Source of the DNA: Moritella sp. 5
Lineage (GTDB): Bacteria; Pseudomonadota; Gammaproteobacteria; Enterobacterales; Moritellaceae
Assembly: GCF_018219455.1 (NCBI RefSeq)
Contig: NZ_CP056122.1
Span: 372,001-436,000, forward strand
Length of the DNA stretch: 64,000 nucleotides
Direction: 5' to 3'
Shown in pieces: positions 35,112 to 44,773 of the stretch; within the stretch, counting starts at the first letter, position 1, and each line of letters begins with the position of its first letter. The notes beneath the pieces were generated by a model. It saw only the letters and a program-made list of their open reading frames with translations. It did not search any database and was not told the DNA's origin. The translations under genes and the position numbers were made by a program.

Positions 35112-36716
35112 CTATTTTGGGTAGCCAGTGATGGTACGAATCGATTGGTATAACGGCTGTAATTGTGTATACATTTTCAAATAGACTTGATTATAAAGTG
35201 CATCATAAGTCGCCACGATCTCTGGCTGCGGTTGAAAGACTTTATTTACTCGTGTCATTCCTGAAATTGCCTGATCAAAGTCGGCATAAATACCTAGCCC
35301 AACTGCAGTGACAATCGCAGCCCCTAATCCCGATGTTTCGAATGTATGTGGGCGTTCTGCTGGCATATTAAAAATATTGGCCGTTAACTGCATCGCCACA
35401 TCACTTTGAGAACCGCCTCCTGATACCCGCAATGTGGTTATTTTGACCTTGTTACGTTTACTGATACGTTCTTTACCTTCTCGTAATGAATAGGCAAGTC
35501 CTTCTAATATCGCACGATAGATATGGGTACGGGTATGTACATCACCAAAACCAATAATACCGCCTTTGGCTTCAGGTCCGGGATCGCGTGCGCCAGGTGT
35601 CCAATAGGGTTGTAACATCAGCCCCATAGAACCAGCTGGAATTTCTGCGACTAAGCGATCGAATAATACTTCTGGTGCGATACCTTCAGCATCAGCGAGA
35701 TGCTGTTCCCGTAAACCAAACTCTTTTTTAAACCAACTGATTAGCCAAAAACCACGATAAATCATGACCTCTGAAGAATAGTGACGCGGTATCGCGGAAG
35801 GAAATGGCGGTAAATGTGGCGTGGCTTCCACATATTTGTCTGTGGTGATGTTAATCGTTGCAGTAGTGCCATAACTTAAACACGCGATGTTAGGGCGGTT
35901 ACCACCAGATCCGATAATTTCGCAAGCTTTGTCTGATGCCGAGGCTATCACGGGTAATCCAGCTGGAATACCTGTATAGGCCGCGGCATCGTCGGTAACA
36001 TGACCGACAAGCTCTCCAGCTTCGACCAGCTTAGGTAGCATTTTCGGGTCTATCGCTAACATATCCCAACGCCAATCCGATTTTTTCAACCAAGCCAGCT
36101 TTTTATAATCAAACGGGATATAACCAACTTGGCTACCAATTGAATCAACTACGTTATCGGTGAACTTATAATTTAAAAACCCTGATAGCAGTAGGTATTT
36201 GGATGTATCACGCCATATTTCGGGTTGATTTTGACGGATCCAAATGGCTTGTGACTTTTCTTGAAAACGCTGAATAATATCTTCGACACGGGCAATTTTA
36301 AATAACCAGTTCCAAGGCCATTGAATGCTTTCTTGTTGCGCATGACGTTGATCTAACCAGATGATCGCCGGCCGTAATGCTTTGCCTTCAGCATCAAGAT
36401 TGATCACGGTACCACGTTGGGTCGTGATCGACATACCAGCAATATGCTGTTTATCGATCGCCGGGTATTTTTTAAGATCTTGCCAAAGTAAGTCACAGGC
36501 CTGCTTGACGGCTAGCCAGTAGTAATCAGGATCCTGTTCTGCCCAACCAGGCTGCGCTGAAAAATAAGGAGTGATTACTTGTTGTCCTTTGGCGATCAAA
36601 TTGCCTTGGTTATCAAAAAGTAGTGCGCGAACACTTTGGGTTCCATTATCAATACTCAACAAATAGCGTTGCTGCTCCGATGCTAATGGTGATGATGTTG
36701 GAGTAAGACTATCCAT
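35112..36716 (-). CDS. FGGY-family carbohydrate kinase, GlpD/ADPS-linked
   Basis: This 534-residue sugar kinase has both ATPase-fold domains. The phosphate-1 loop is SIDNGTQSVRALLFD (about residues 21-35), WLDQRH marks the substrate side (about 119), and the second nucleotide block is LRVSGGGSQSDVAMQLTANI (about 433). It is not a standard GlpK, which begins with a DQGTTSSR motif. Its partners suggest glycerol, dihydroxyacetone or a glycerol-like substrate, but this is inference. It is the third gene of an operon read leftward (38428-40101, 36737-38419, 35112-36716), with 20 bases between it and the GlpD-like gene. Confidence 0.85.
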   Translation of the reverse strand: MDSLTPTSSPLASEQQRYLLSIDNGTQSVRALLFDNQGNLIAKGQQVITPYFSAQPGWAEQDPDYYWLAVKQACDLLWQDLKKYPAIDKQHIAGMSITTQRGTVINLDAEGKALRPAIIWLDQRHAQQESIQWPWNWLFKIARVEDIIQRFQEKSQAIWIRQNQPEIWRDTSKYLLLSGFLNYKFTDNVVDSIGSQVGYIPFDYKKLAWLKKSDWRWDMLAIDPKMLPKLVEAGELVGHVTDDAAAYTGIPAGLPVIASASDKACEIIGSGGNRPNIACLSYGTTATINITTDKYVEATPHLPPFPSAIPRHYSSEVMIYRGFWLISWFKKEFGLREQHLADAEGIAPEVLFDRLVAEIPAGSMGLMLQPYWTPGARDPGPEAKGGIIGFGDVHTRTHIYRAILEGLAYSLREGKERISKRNKVKITTLRVSGGGSQSDVAMQLTANIFNMPAERPHTFETSGLGAAIVTAVGLGIYADFDQAISGMTRVNKVFQPQPEIVATYDALYNQVYLKMYTQLQPLYQSIRTITGYPK

Positions 36717-36736
36717 GTAAATTATCTCCGACTGAG

Positions 36737-38419
36737 CTAGCTTGCCGCTACGTGAGGTGAGCTATCATTATGTTTTGGTAAACAATGACTATGTTTTGGC
36801 AAACTATAGTAACGCTGAATGATGGCTTGATAGCGATCGACTTCGTGTAGCCATTGTGCTTCATTCCAGTGTAACGCTGCTTGGCAAAGAGGCTGTAATT
36901 GCACGAATAACTGCTCACCACCTTTTGGCAATAATAACCCGATGCGACAACGACGTAGCAATAGGTCATCAAGATGAATAACCATTTCGTGCTGTAATAT
37001 CCACTTTAGTTCAGCAAAAAATGTATTTGTGCTACCAACCAACTTGAGGTCACCGTGACTGGCGTTATTGATCAAATGGCTATAATGGTTACCATAGTGA
37101 CTTTTTAAACGCTGTATTTGCTGCGGGTTCAAGGTACTATCGATTGGCTTAGCTGTGATAGGTTTAAATAGTTTAGCTGCTTGTAACTCGATGATATTTA
37201 TATCTGGCAAGTAATGTTGTGCGACCTTTAATACATCGAGAGCGATCAACCTGAAGGTGGTGAGCTTACCACCTGCGACACTGATCAAGCCTTGTTCATT
37301 CCAGATCGAATGCTCACGTTTTTCATCTGACGGTTTGGTCTCTTTTACCTTACTTCTGGTATTGGCACTGCTACTTGTACTGACTACTGGGCGGATCCCG
37401 GCGTAGGTGGATATCACATCGTCTTCGCTAATATTAGCTTGCGGAAACTGCTTGTTGATCCCGGTAAGTAAATAATCAACCTCGCCTTGGCTAATGCAAG
37501 GTTGTTGATCTAAATCGGTGTCATGATCAAGATCCGTGGTCCCAATCACAGTGCTATTCTCCCAAGGGAAAGCAAAGATAGGACGCTTGTCTTCGGGGTG
37601 GAAGTAGCTAACCGAATAGGCGAGTGGTAATCGCCAGCTTGGGATAATTAAATGACTACCTCGCAATGGCCTAATGGCTTTTTTGGCTTGCAGTTGCTGG
37701 CGTAATTTGTCTGTCCAAGGGCCCGTCGCATTGATCACAACGTTGGCCTTTAAGCTAAATACTTGTCCAGATACCTGATCAGACACTTTAATGCCGGTGA
37801 CTTTATCGGCGGTTTTAATGAGATGCTCTGCGCTGAGATAATTGATGGCACGGCCACCAAGTTCTTGCGCTTCTTGTAATACTCGCATGACCAAACGAGC
37901 ATCGTCAGTGACCGCATCGGCAAACTGTGTCGCACCCTGTAATTTATTCTGCTCAATCCCCGGCACATGAAAATCATTAATACCGTGATTAATATAACTG
38001 TGATTACGTTTCCCACCAATCCAATCATAGATGGTTAGCAAGCTATTAAACACAAAGGGGCCAGGAAATTGAGATTTATAATGACCCATCAAAAATTGCA
38101 ATGGGTTCACTAAACCGGGTAACTCGTTAAGCAATTTTTCACGTTCAGTCACGGCATCTTTGGTCATATTATATTGACCACTACCAAGATAACGCAGACC
38201 GCCGTGTACCATTTTTGAAGACTTGCTGGATGCCCCCCAAGCAAAATCTTGTTGCTCAACTAATAATACTTTCAGGCCTGACTGGCTGGCGCTTAACAAT
38301 ATGCCAGCTCCCGTGATGCCCCCACCAACAACGATCATATCCCAAACGGTATTATCAGCACTTTGTTGGATCTGAGAGAGATGCTGCTTACGACTCAAGC
38401 TGGTTAATATATGGCTCAT
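36737..38419 (-). CDS. GlpD-like FAD-dependent glycerol-3-phosphate dehydrogenase
   Basis: This 560-residue flavoprotein has the FAD-binding motif IVVGGGITGAGILL (about residues 29-42), the family block SSKSSKMVHGGLRYL (about 64-78), VVINATGPWTDKLR (about 226) and a C-terminal GlpD helical region. GlpD-type enzymes oxidise sn-glycerol-3-phosphate to DHAP and pass electrons to quinone at the inner membrane. It is encoded between an alkyl-DHAP-synthase-like gene (8-base gap) and an FGGY kinase, so its substrate may be an unusual glycerophosphate. No glpF, glpK or glpR is near, which argues against plain glycerol use. The C-terminus shows a low-complexity repeat of K/H/S/L/P (SLPKHSHCLPKHND). 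Confidence 0.87.
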   Translation of the reverse strand: MSHILTSLSRKQHLSQIQQSADNTVWDMIVVGGGITGAGILLSASQSGLKVLLVEQQDFAWGASSKSSKMVHGGLRYLGSGQYNMTKDAVTEREKLLNELPGLVNPLQFLMGHYKSQFPGPFVFNSLLTIYDWIGGKRNHSYINHGINDFHVPGIEQNKLQGATQFADAVTDDARLVMRVLQEAQELGGRAINYLSAEHLIKTADKVTGIKVSDQVSGQVFSLKANVVINATGPWTDKLRQQLQAKKAIRPLRGSHLIIPSWRLPLAYSVSYFHPEDKRPIFAFPWENSTVIGTTDLDHDTDLDQQPCISQGEVDYLLTGINKQFPQANISEDDVISTYAGIRPVVSTSSSANTRSKVKETKPSDEKREHSIWNEQGLISVAGGKLTTFRLIALDVLKVAQHYLPDINIIELQAAKLFKPITAKPIDSTLNPQQIQRLKSHYGNHYSHLINNASHGDLKLVGSTNTFFAELKWILQHEMVIHLDDLLLRRCRIGLLLPKGGEQLFVQLQPLCQAALHWNEAQWLHEVDRYQAIIQRYYSLPKHSHCLPKHNDSSPHVAAS

Positions 38420-38427
38420 ATTACCTC

Positions 38428-40101
38428 CTAGCTGACCTGTTCTTGATGTTGCGTGCTATCACCGCTTGATTGTAGATTCAGTGTTGATGCTGGTTTTGAT
38501 GCAATGAGGCAATGTGGATTCATTATCTGCTGTGGATCAAATGTGTCGCACAAAGACTGAATGGCTTTGATCGTCAATTCTCCTTTCTCTGTAGTTAAGT
38601 AAGGTTGGTGATCTTTACCGACGCCATGCTGATGGCTTATGGTGCCTTGGTTGTTAACGATGATCTCTGAGGTTGTGTGTTTTAACTTTGCCCATTGAGC
38701 TAGGGTTTGCTGGTAGTTGTCACCTGCTGTGAAAATATAGGTGGTGTAAATACTAGAGCCTTGTTGGTAAAAATGAGATAAATGAGTAAACACGTGCATT
38801 TGCGGTGCGCCAGCGGTTGGATCTTGATTTAATACTGTGCGTAGATTGGTTTCTATTTTGGTTAATAGATTATCGACGTTATGCCAGTCCGTTGCTGTTT
38901 CTAGGGTATCTACGACATAGCCTTTTTGCCATAACGCTTCGCGGAAGTAGGGCATGGTAAATCGTTTTTCAGCCCATTTATTACCCATGAACGACCCTGT
39001 GTATAAGCCTTGGTACGCTTTGGTGATCTTTTTTAGTTGCTTTAATGCGCTGCGACATTGGAACTTGGTCCCTGTTAAGCCAAATGTCATCATGCATTTA
39101 CCTTCTTTTGCCCCAAATACAACGAGGGCTTTTTCGAGTAAGGCGATTTGTTTTTCATGTCCGGCTAAGGCAAGTTGGGTTTCGGTCTCGATAGCATTGC
39201 TTAAACGTAGCATAGACAGTTGTATATCGGATTGGACGAGTGTTTTGGCTGCTTCTTTGGCTTGCTGCCAGCTTGGGAAGAAGGTCACATAAAAGTTCTC
39301 TTGTGCTGCGAGTTTACGCACCCGGACTTTGACTTCGGATAAGATACCAATACGGCCTTCTGACCCCATCAACAACGCTTTAATATCAGGGCCTGCTGCC
39401 GAAGCGGGGAAAGTTGGAATATTTAATCGACCAACTGGTGTGATGACTTCACCACCGGCAAACAGCTCTTCAATGCGGCCATAACGTAAAGACTGTTGAC
39501 CACTCGATCGCGTGACAACCCAGCCGCCAATAGTTGAAAGTTCGAAAGATTGTGGGAAGTGCCCTAAGGTATAACCTTGCGCACGTAGCTGTGCTTCGAC
39601 TTGTGGTCCCGGAGTACCTGCACCAAATGTGGCGAGCTGGCTTTCGGTATCGAGTGCGATGAGTCGGTTCATACGGCCCATATCGACGGTTAAAATAGCG
39701 TGTTCTGATGCAAATGGATTGATGTGACCTGCGACACTGGTGCCACCACCATAGGGGATGACGAGAATATTGTGTTGCTGACAGACGTGGAGAATCTCGA
39801 CTAAATCATCACTATTTTCTGGAAAGGCTACCCCATCCGGGAAATATTCAAAATCACCACTGCGCATGGCTAACCAGTCCGGTAAACTCTGTCCCCGAGC
39901 GTGACGAATACGCACTTCAGGATCGAGATTAAATAACGGGTGATGGGGCAACCGGGAGGCTGGTACTTGTTTCATCACATCCTCAATCTGCGCATCGACG
40001 AGTGGTGTTGTTGCCCCGACTTTTGAAAGTAAAAAATCATCAGCAGTACTCGGTAGATCTAATTTATTGGCTTCATCGCCCCAACCATTCCAACGTTTCA
40101 T
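38428..40101 (-). CDS. FAD-binding oxidase resembling alkyldihydroxyacetonephosphate synthase
   Basis: This 557-residue protein begins MKRWNGWGDE, a start typical of alkyl-DHAP synthase (AGPS). The FAD-binding PCMH domain shows VIPYGGGTSVAGHI (about 114-127) and STIGGWVVTRSSGQQSLRYG (about 189). GPDIKALLMGSEGRIGIL (about 235) corresponds to the GPDIHHFIMGSEG block of AGPS. Near the C-terminus SHQHGVGKDH stands for the HHHGVGK active-site motif, with Q in place of the middle histidine. AGPS swaps the acyl chain of acyl-DHAP for a fatty alcohol to make the ether bond. The bacterial homologues are mostly uncharacterised, so ether-lipid synthesis is a hypothesis. First gene of the operon, divergent from the AraC-type regulator. 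Confidence 0.82.
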   Translation of the reverse strand: MKRWNGWGDEANKLDLPSTADDFLLSKVGATTPLVDAQIEDVMKQVPASRLPHHPLFNLDPEVRIRHARGQSLPDWLAMRSGDFEYFPDGVAFPENSDDLVEILHVCQQHNILVIPYGGGTSVAGHINPFASEHAILTVDMGRMNRLIALDTESQLATFGAGTPGPQVEAQLRAQGYTLGHFPQSFELSTIGGWVVTRSSGQQSLRYGRIEELFAGGEVITPVGRLNIPTFPASAAGPDIKALLMGSEGRIGILSEVKVRVRKLAAQENFYVTFFPSWQQAKEAAKTLVQSDIQLSMLRLSNAIETETQLALAGHEKQIALLEKALVVFGAKEGKCMMTFGLTGTKFQCRSALKQLKKITKAYQGLYTGSFMGNKWAEKRFTMPYFREALWQKGYVVDTLETATDWHNVDNLLTKIETNLRTVLNQDPTAGAPQMHVFTHLSHFYQQGSSIYTTYIFTAGDNYQQTLAQWAKLKHTTSEIIVNNQGTISHQHGVGKDHQPYLTTEKGELTIKAIQSLCDTFDPQQIMNPHCLIASKPASTLNLQSSGDSTQHQEQVS

Positions 40102-40274
40102 AATCTCATCTTCCTCTGTAATATTACGGTATGTTATCTAGTTTAGATGTAAAGGGCGGTTGATAGCATTGTCGTATTAAGCCAAGATAAGTATCAAATT
40201 AGGACTAACTCACAATACCTCAGGGTAAAGCTCGTTATACTCATAAATACGTATTGAATAAGGATGATTCAGTT

Positions 40275-41303
40275 ATGGTAGGGCTAGGTTCAGTATCAGT
40301 GCCAGTAATAAAACAGTATTTACGTTATGTGGAAACGTTGGATATCGATGTACCAGCGTTATTGTCACGCAGTAATATTACAGTAGCCACGCTTGCCCAA
40401 GAAAGTGAGCGTATTACTGGTGAGCAATTGCAGGCATTTTTGGCCAACCTTATTATTGCCACTGATGACCCCTTATTCGGATTGAAAAGTGGTGCCTTTG
40501 TTGAGCCAAGTTCGTACAGTGTTCTGGGTTATATCACGATGACGTGTGCGACGCTTGAACAAGCGCTTGAACGTATTCAGCCTTATGAAAAATTGGTGGG
40601 CGACATGGGCGTGACATCAATAAACTATCAATCTAAGCAGCTATGTATCAATTGGCATTGTGCCTATACCTTTGAAGATGTACGAGAGCAAATGGTCGAT
40701 AATGTATTTGCTTCTTGGCTTGCTTATGTCCGTTGGTTGTCAGGGCAAGATTTAGGACCTTTGGAAGTACATCTGCAACGTGCAGCGCCAGCGCCAGAAC
40801 TTATGCATCACTATCAGCAGGTATTTTCTTGTCCGGTACTATTTTCACAATCAAGTAATAGTCTTATTTTACCGCGTGAATACCTTGGTATCCCGTTACG
40901 GCAGCCAGACTGTAACTTGTTGAAAACACTTGAGATGCATGCCGCGGTACAAGTTTCTGCCCTTGGCGATACGCATAGTTTTAGTGTCCAAGTTAAAGAT
41001 ATTATTCGTATTTTATTATCGAAAGGTATTACTCGCAAAGATATGGTCGCTGGGCAGTTAAACATGAGTGAAAGAACGTTGCAGCGGAAATTGCAGCAAG
41101 AGCAAACCAGTTATCAGAAATTATTGGATGAGGCGCGTTTATCACTGGCTCAGCAGTATTTAATTGAAACACAGCTGGCGGTGGATGATATTGCTATGCA
41201 ACTTGGATTTAGTGAAACACGATCTTTTTTTCGAAGTTTTAAGCGTTGGACAGGGCAAACTCCGAGTGTTTATAGAGAATGTAGTTCACAGAAATTAGGT
41301 TAA
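40275..41303 (+). CDS. AraC-type regulator of the divergent ADPS-like operon
   Basis: This 342-residue protein has an N-terminal Arabinose_bd-like sensing domain (about 10-200, with SVLGYITMTCATLEQAL) and a C-terminal AraC DNA-binding region. The two helix-turn-helix motifs are DMVAGQLNMSERTLQRKLQ (about 255-273) and VDDIAMQLGFSETRSFFRSFKRWTG (about 305-329). It faces the three-gene operon across about 170 bases, so it very likely controls it. A GTG/TTG in-frame extension exists, but ATG 40275 lies a suitable distance from AAGGA. The ligand is unknown; regulators of this type often sense fatty or hydroxy acids. Confidence 0.85.
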   Translation: MVGLGSVSVPVIKQYLRYVETLDIDVPALLSRSNITVATLAQESERITGEQLQAFLANLIIATDDPLFGLKSGAFVEPSSYSVLGYITMTCATLEQALERIQPYEKLVGDMGVTSINYQSKQLCINWHCAYTFEDVREQMVDNVFASWLAYVRWLSGQDLGPLEVHLQRAAPAPELMHHYQQVFSCPVLFSQSSNSLILPREYLGIPLRQPDCNLLKTLEMHAAVQVSALGDTHSFSVQVKDIIRILLSKGITRKDMVAGQLNMSERTLQRKLQQEQTSYQKLLDEARLSLAQQYLIETQLAVDDIAMQLGFSETRSFFRSFKRWTGQTPSVYRECSSQKLG

Positions 41304-41421
41304 ATAAGCCATTTATGTACGCAATGCTTTCATTTTTCGAGTATGAGGTCTAATATTTTCCAAAAAGAATAAAATTAACCTTTATACTGCTTCACAGCAG
41401 GATGCAATTAGTGAGTATATG

Positions 41422-41736
41422 ATGAAAAAAATTACAACAATGATTGTTGCGTTAGCATGTTTAGTCCCTTCTTTGTCTATGGCTGCGGGTGATGTTGCTG
41501 CTGGTAAAGCCAAAGCTGTAGTGTGTGCAGCTTGTCATGGTGCGTCAGGTATTTCTGCTATTCCTATGTACCCAAATCTAGCGGGTCAGAAAGAAATGTA
41601 TTTAGTTAATGCATTGAAAGCATACAAAGCTGGTCAGCGTACAGGCGGTATGGCACCTGTGATGGCCGGCCAAGCTGCTGCATTATCTGATGCTGATATT
41701 AATAACGTAGCAGCGTACTTCTCAAGCCTTAAATAG
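41422..41736 (+). CDS. Periplasmic c-type cytochrome (c553-like)
   Basis: This 104-residue protein has a signal peptide ([23 protein letters not shown]) and one haem c site (VCAACHG, about 37-43). A methionine in [10 protein letters not shown] probably serves as the sixth ligand. The final helix ([13 protein letters not shown]) is that of class I cytochromes c. It carries single electrons in the periplasm; partners are not evident. A second ATG one codon upstream is less likely. A terminator follows. Confidence 0.9.
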   Translation: MKKITTMIVALACLVPSLSMAAGDVAAGKAKAVVCAACHGASGISAIPMYPNLAGQKEMYLVNALKAYKAGQRTGGMAPVMAGQAAALSDADINNVAAYFSSLK

Positions 41737-41768
41737 TATTGAGTTAATCCCTACGCTGGTAAGTGCAT

Positions 41769-41792
41769 AAGCCTCATTGTGAGGCTTTTTTA
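41769..41792 (+). terminator. Terminator after the cytochrome gene
   Basis: AAGCCTCA pairs with TGAGGCTT around three bases and is followed by TTTTTA. Confidence 0.85.
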
Positions 41793-41917
41793 TTAACCAA
41801 AAAACCAGCAAACGATCCCTTCATATAAATTTTTACCACTTCTCTGGTTATTTCATTTCCCCTACAGGGATATTTTTAGGATAATGGTTAATCACACTAA
41901 ATTTCGTGAGTGCTAGC

Positions 41918-43345
41918 ATGGCCGAAAAACGTCAAAACCAGTTTCAAAATCAGTTTTCAAAAGACAAAAATAAAAAAGACAGTGCTGTTGATGCGCTAAA
42001 AGTGCCGCCGCATTCGTTTGAGGCTGAGCAATCGGTTTTAGGTGGCTTATTCATTGATAATGAAGCTTGGGATCGTGTAACCGAATTTATTGTAGCAAAA
42101 GATTTTTACAGTCGCCCACATCAACTTATCTTCGAAGGAATGGCAAAGCTGGTGGATCAGCATATCCCACTGGATATTATTACCGTTTCTGAATGGCTAG
42201 ATAACGAAGAACTGCTTGATGATGCTGGTGGCTTTGCGTATCTGGGTGATATTGTTAAAAATACCCCAAGTGCGTCGAACATTACTGCTTATGCTAACAT
42301 TGTGCGTGAGCGTGCAGTGATACGTGAACTTATTGCGGTTGCCAGCGATATCAGTGAATCAGGTTATGAGCCGCAAGGGCGTAAAAGTACCGACCTACTT
42401 GATTTAGCTGAAAGCAAAGTATTTCAAATTGCAGAATCAAGACAGAGCGAAGGCCAAGGCCCGAAGAACTTAGAAAGCGTTCTGCAAGAAACCGTTGATA
42501 AAATCGAAGAACTTTATCAAACCCCGCATGACGGTGTGACAGGTGTTGCATCTGGGTATAACGACCTTGATGGCATGACGACAGGATTCCAACCATCTGA
42601 TTTAATTATTGTCGCAGCGCGTCCATCCATGGGAAAAACGACTTTCGCGATGAATTTATGTGAACACGCGGCACTAAATGAAGATAAACCTGCGGTTATT
42701 TTTTCACTGGAGATGCCTGCAGAACAGATTATGATGCGTATGCTCGCGTCACTGGGTAAAATTAACCAAACCAAAGTACGTACTGGTCAATTAGATGATG
42801 ATGATTGGGCGCGTTTATCTGCGACCATGAAGAGTATGCTAGAGCAGGGTAAGATGTATATCGATGATAGTTCTGGTTTGACCCCTACCGAGGTTCGTTC
42901 GCGCTCTCGCCGTATTGCTCGTGATCATGGTGGCATCAGTATGATCATGATTGACTACCTACAATTAATGCGCGTACCTGCATTAAGCGAAAACAGAACC
43001 TTGGAGATCGCTGAAATATCGCGTTCATTGAAGTCCCTTGCTAAGGAACTTAAATGCCCTGTGATTGCCTTATCTCAGTTGAACCGCTCGCTGGAGCAAC
43101 GTGCTGATAAGCGCCCGGTTAACTCGGATCTTCGTGAATCAGGATCTATTGAGCAGGATGCCGATTTAATTATGTTTATTTATCGTGATGAGGTTTATAA
43201 CGACGATTCACCAGATAAAGGCACGGCCGAAATTATTATCGGCAAACAACGTAATGGCCCGATTGGTAAAGTCAGACTGACCTTTAACGGTGAATTCTCA
43301 CGCTTTGATAACTTTACCGGCCCTGCTTATGATGATGATTATTAA
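41918..43345 (+). CDS. dnaB: Replicative DNA helicase
   Basis: This 475-residue helicase has the N-terminal collar domain (VPPHSFEAEQSVLGGLFIDN, about 26-45) and the RecA-like domain. The latter shows Walker A ARPSMGKTTFAMN (about 229-241), MIDYLQLMRVP (about 344) and LSQLNRSLEQRADKRPVNSDLRES split over the DnaB4 motifs. It unwinds DNA at the fork and recruits primase. Four codons of frame open upstream from a GTG; ATG 41918 is chosen because GTGAG lies eight bases ahead. No intein is present. It is followed by alr after nine bases, as in E. coli. Confidence 0.97.
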   Translation: MAEKRQNQFQNQFSKDKNKKDSAVDALKVPPHSFEAEQSVLGGLFIDNEAWDRVTEFIVAKDFYSRPHQLIFEGMAKLVDQHIPLDIITVSEWLDNEELLDDAGGFAYLGDIVKNTPSASNITAYANIVRERAVIRELIAVASDISESGYEPQGRKSTDLLDLAESKVFQIAESRQSEGQGPKNLESVLQETVDKIEELYQTPHDGVTGVASGYNDLDGMTTGFQPSDLIIVAARPSMGKTTFAMNLCEHAALNEDKPAVIFSLEMPAEQIMMRMLASLGKINQTKVRTGQLDDDDWARLSATMKSMLEQGKMYIDDSSGLTPTEVRSRSRRIARDHGGISMIMIDYLQLMRVPALSENRTLEIAEISRSLKSLAKELKCPVIALSQLNRSLEQRADKRPVNSDLRESGSIEQDADLIMFIYRDEVYNDDSPDKGTAEIIIGKQRNGPIGKVRLTFNGEFSRFDNFTGPAYDDDY

Positions 43346-43354
43346 GGAATAACT

Positions 43355-44428
43355 ATGCGTTCAGCAACGGCTGAAATATGCTTGCAGTCATTGCAGCATA
43401 ACGTTCAACAAATAAAAAGCATTGCCCCTAACAGTAAAATAATGGCTGTTGTGAAGGCGAATGCTTATGGCCATGGTCTACTTGCCGTCGCATCTGCGCT
43501 TACTGATGTCGATGCATTTGCGGTGGCTCGTGTTGAAGAAGCCTTAACCCTGCGCAGTGGTGGTATTGTAAAACCGATCTTATTACTGGAAGGTTTCTTC
43601 TCGACTGATGAATTACCGATCTTGGTGGCGAATAATATCCAAACATCGGTACATATCGAACAACAACTTGATGAATTAGAACAAGCAGATTTAGATGCGC
43701 CTATCCATGTTTGGTTGAAAATGGATACCGGTATGCATCGTTTGGGTATACGTCCTGACAACTGTAAACGTGCGATTGAGCGCTTGAAGAATAACCCTAA
43801 TGTAGTGCAACCAGCACGGTTGATGACGCATTTTAGTTGTGCCGATGAAGCCGATCCAACTATCACCCAACGCCAAATTGATTTATTTGATGAGTTAGTT
43901 GTTGGTGAAGAAGGTGAGCATTCAATTGCTAACTCTGCTGGTCTGTTAGCTTGGCCTGCTGCACGCCGAGAATGGATCCGTCCAGGTATCATGCTGTATG
44001 GTGTATCACCTATGATCGGCGCGACAGCCGTAGATCATGATTTAAAGCCAGTAATGACCTTAACCACAGATTTAATTGCAGTACACGATATTAAAAAAGG
44101 TGAAACAACGGGCTATGGTGGTATCTGGAGTGCGTCAGAAGATACACGCTTAGGCGTTGTTGCTGTGGGTTACGGTGATGGCTACCCACGCATGGCGCCA
44201 GAAGGAACGCCGGTATTAATTAATGGCCGTATCGTGCCGATTGTTGGCCGTGTCTCGATGGATATGTTAACGGTAAATTTAGGCGCCGAATGCCAAGATA
44301 AAGTGGGTGATAAAGTGATTATGTGGGGCGCAGGTTTACCAGCAGAATTAGTGGCAGAACACATAGGAACCATTGCATATGAACTTGTTACTAAGCTTAC
44401 CCAACGGGTTACACTTAAATATTTATAA
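43355..44428 (+). CDS. alr: Alanine racemase, biosynthetic
   Basis: This 357-residue PLP enzyme has the cofactor lysine in AVVKANAYGHGLL (about residue 34) and the catalytic tyrosine in TGYGGIW (about residue 253). WIRPGIMLYGVSP and VSMDMLTVNLG are typical of the family. It makes D-alanine for peptidoglycan. The gene is coupled to dnaB and ends in a terminator that overlaps its stop codon. Confidence 0.96.
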   Translation: MRSATAEICLQSLQHNVQQIKSIAPNSKIMAVVKANAYGHGLLAVASALTDVDAFAVARVEEALTLRSGGIVKPILLLEGFFSTDELPILVANNIQTSVHIEQQLDELEQADLDAPIHVWLKMDTGMHRLGIRPDNCKRAIERLKNNPNVVQPARLMTHFSCADEADPTITQRQIDLFDELVVGEEGEHSIANSAGLLAWPAARREWIRPGIMLYGVSPMIGATAVDHDLKPVMTLTTDLIAVHDIKKGETTGYGGIWSASEDTRLGVVAVGYGDGYPRMAPEGTPVLINGRIVPIVGRVSMDMLTVNLGAECQDKVGDKVIMWGAGLPAELVAEHIGTIAYELVTKLTQRVTLKYL

Positions 44429-44463
44429 AAATTAGTTGACCATGACGCCCTAATTTTTATTGC
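44425..44463 (+). terminator. Terminator overlapping the alr stop codon
   Basis: ATAAAAATTAG pairs perfectly with CTAATTTTTAT. The stop codon TAA lies within the left arm. Confidence 0.65.
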
Positions 44464-44773
44464 CTAAGCCAACTAAAGTTAAGCTATATCAAGGTATTAT
44501 GTTATAGGTAACATGGGATCATGAATTATAATACATTTAAGTAAATGTAAATATGAGCATTTCATCTGCAATTTACTCATTAATTACGTTATGATTAACT
44601 AGAGTTCAAGCTCTATGTGGGTTTGACAGAGATTTGAATATATAAAGTAACTTATTGTTTTATTTCTGAATTCACTAATAAATATAAAATTGATTTATGT
44701 GACTAGTGGCTACGACTAAACTTATTTAATCTTACTTTTATCATTTAGTTTGTATAGCAGTAAGGGGCGGCAT
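44464..44773. other. AT-rich gap between alr and the TetR gene
   Basis: No gene is seen. The gap holds an 18-base palindrome, TACATTTA-AG-TAAATGTA (44532-44549), of the size of a TetR-family operator, 225 bases before the TetR start codon. Otherwise only AT-rich leader DNA is visible. Confidence 0.4.

Noticed and set aside
43465-43992. Open frame of 175 codons opposite alr
   Set aside because: The alr sequence is complete with all catalytic residues. The reverse frame has no start signals and no recognisable protein.
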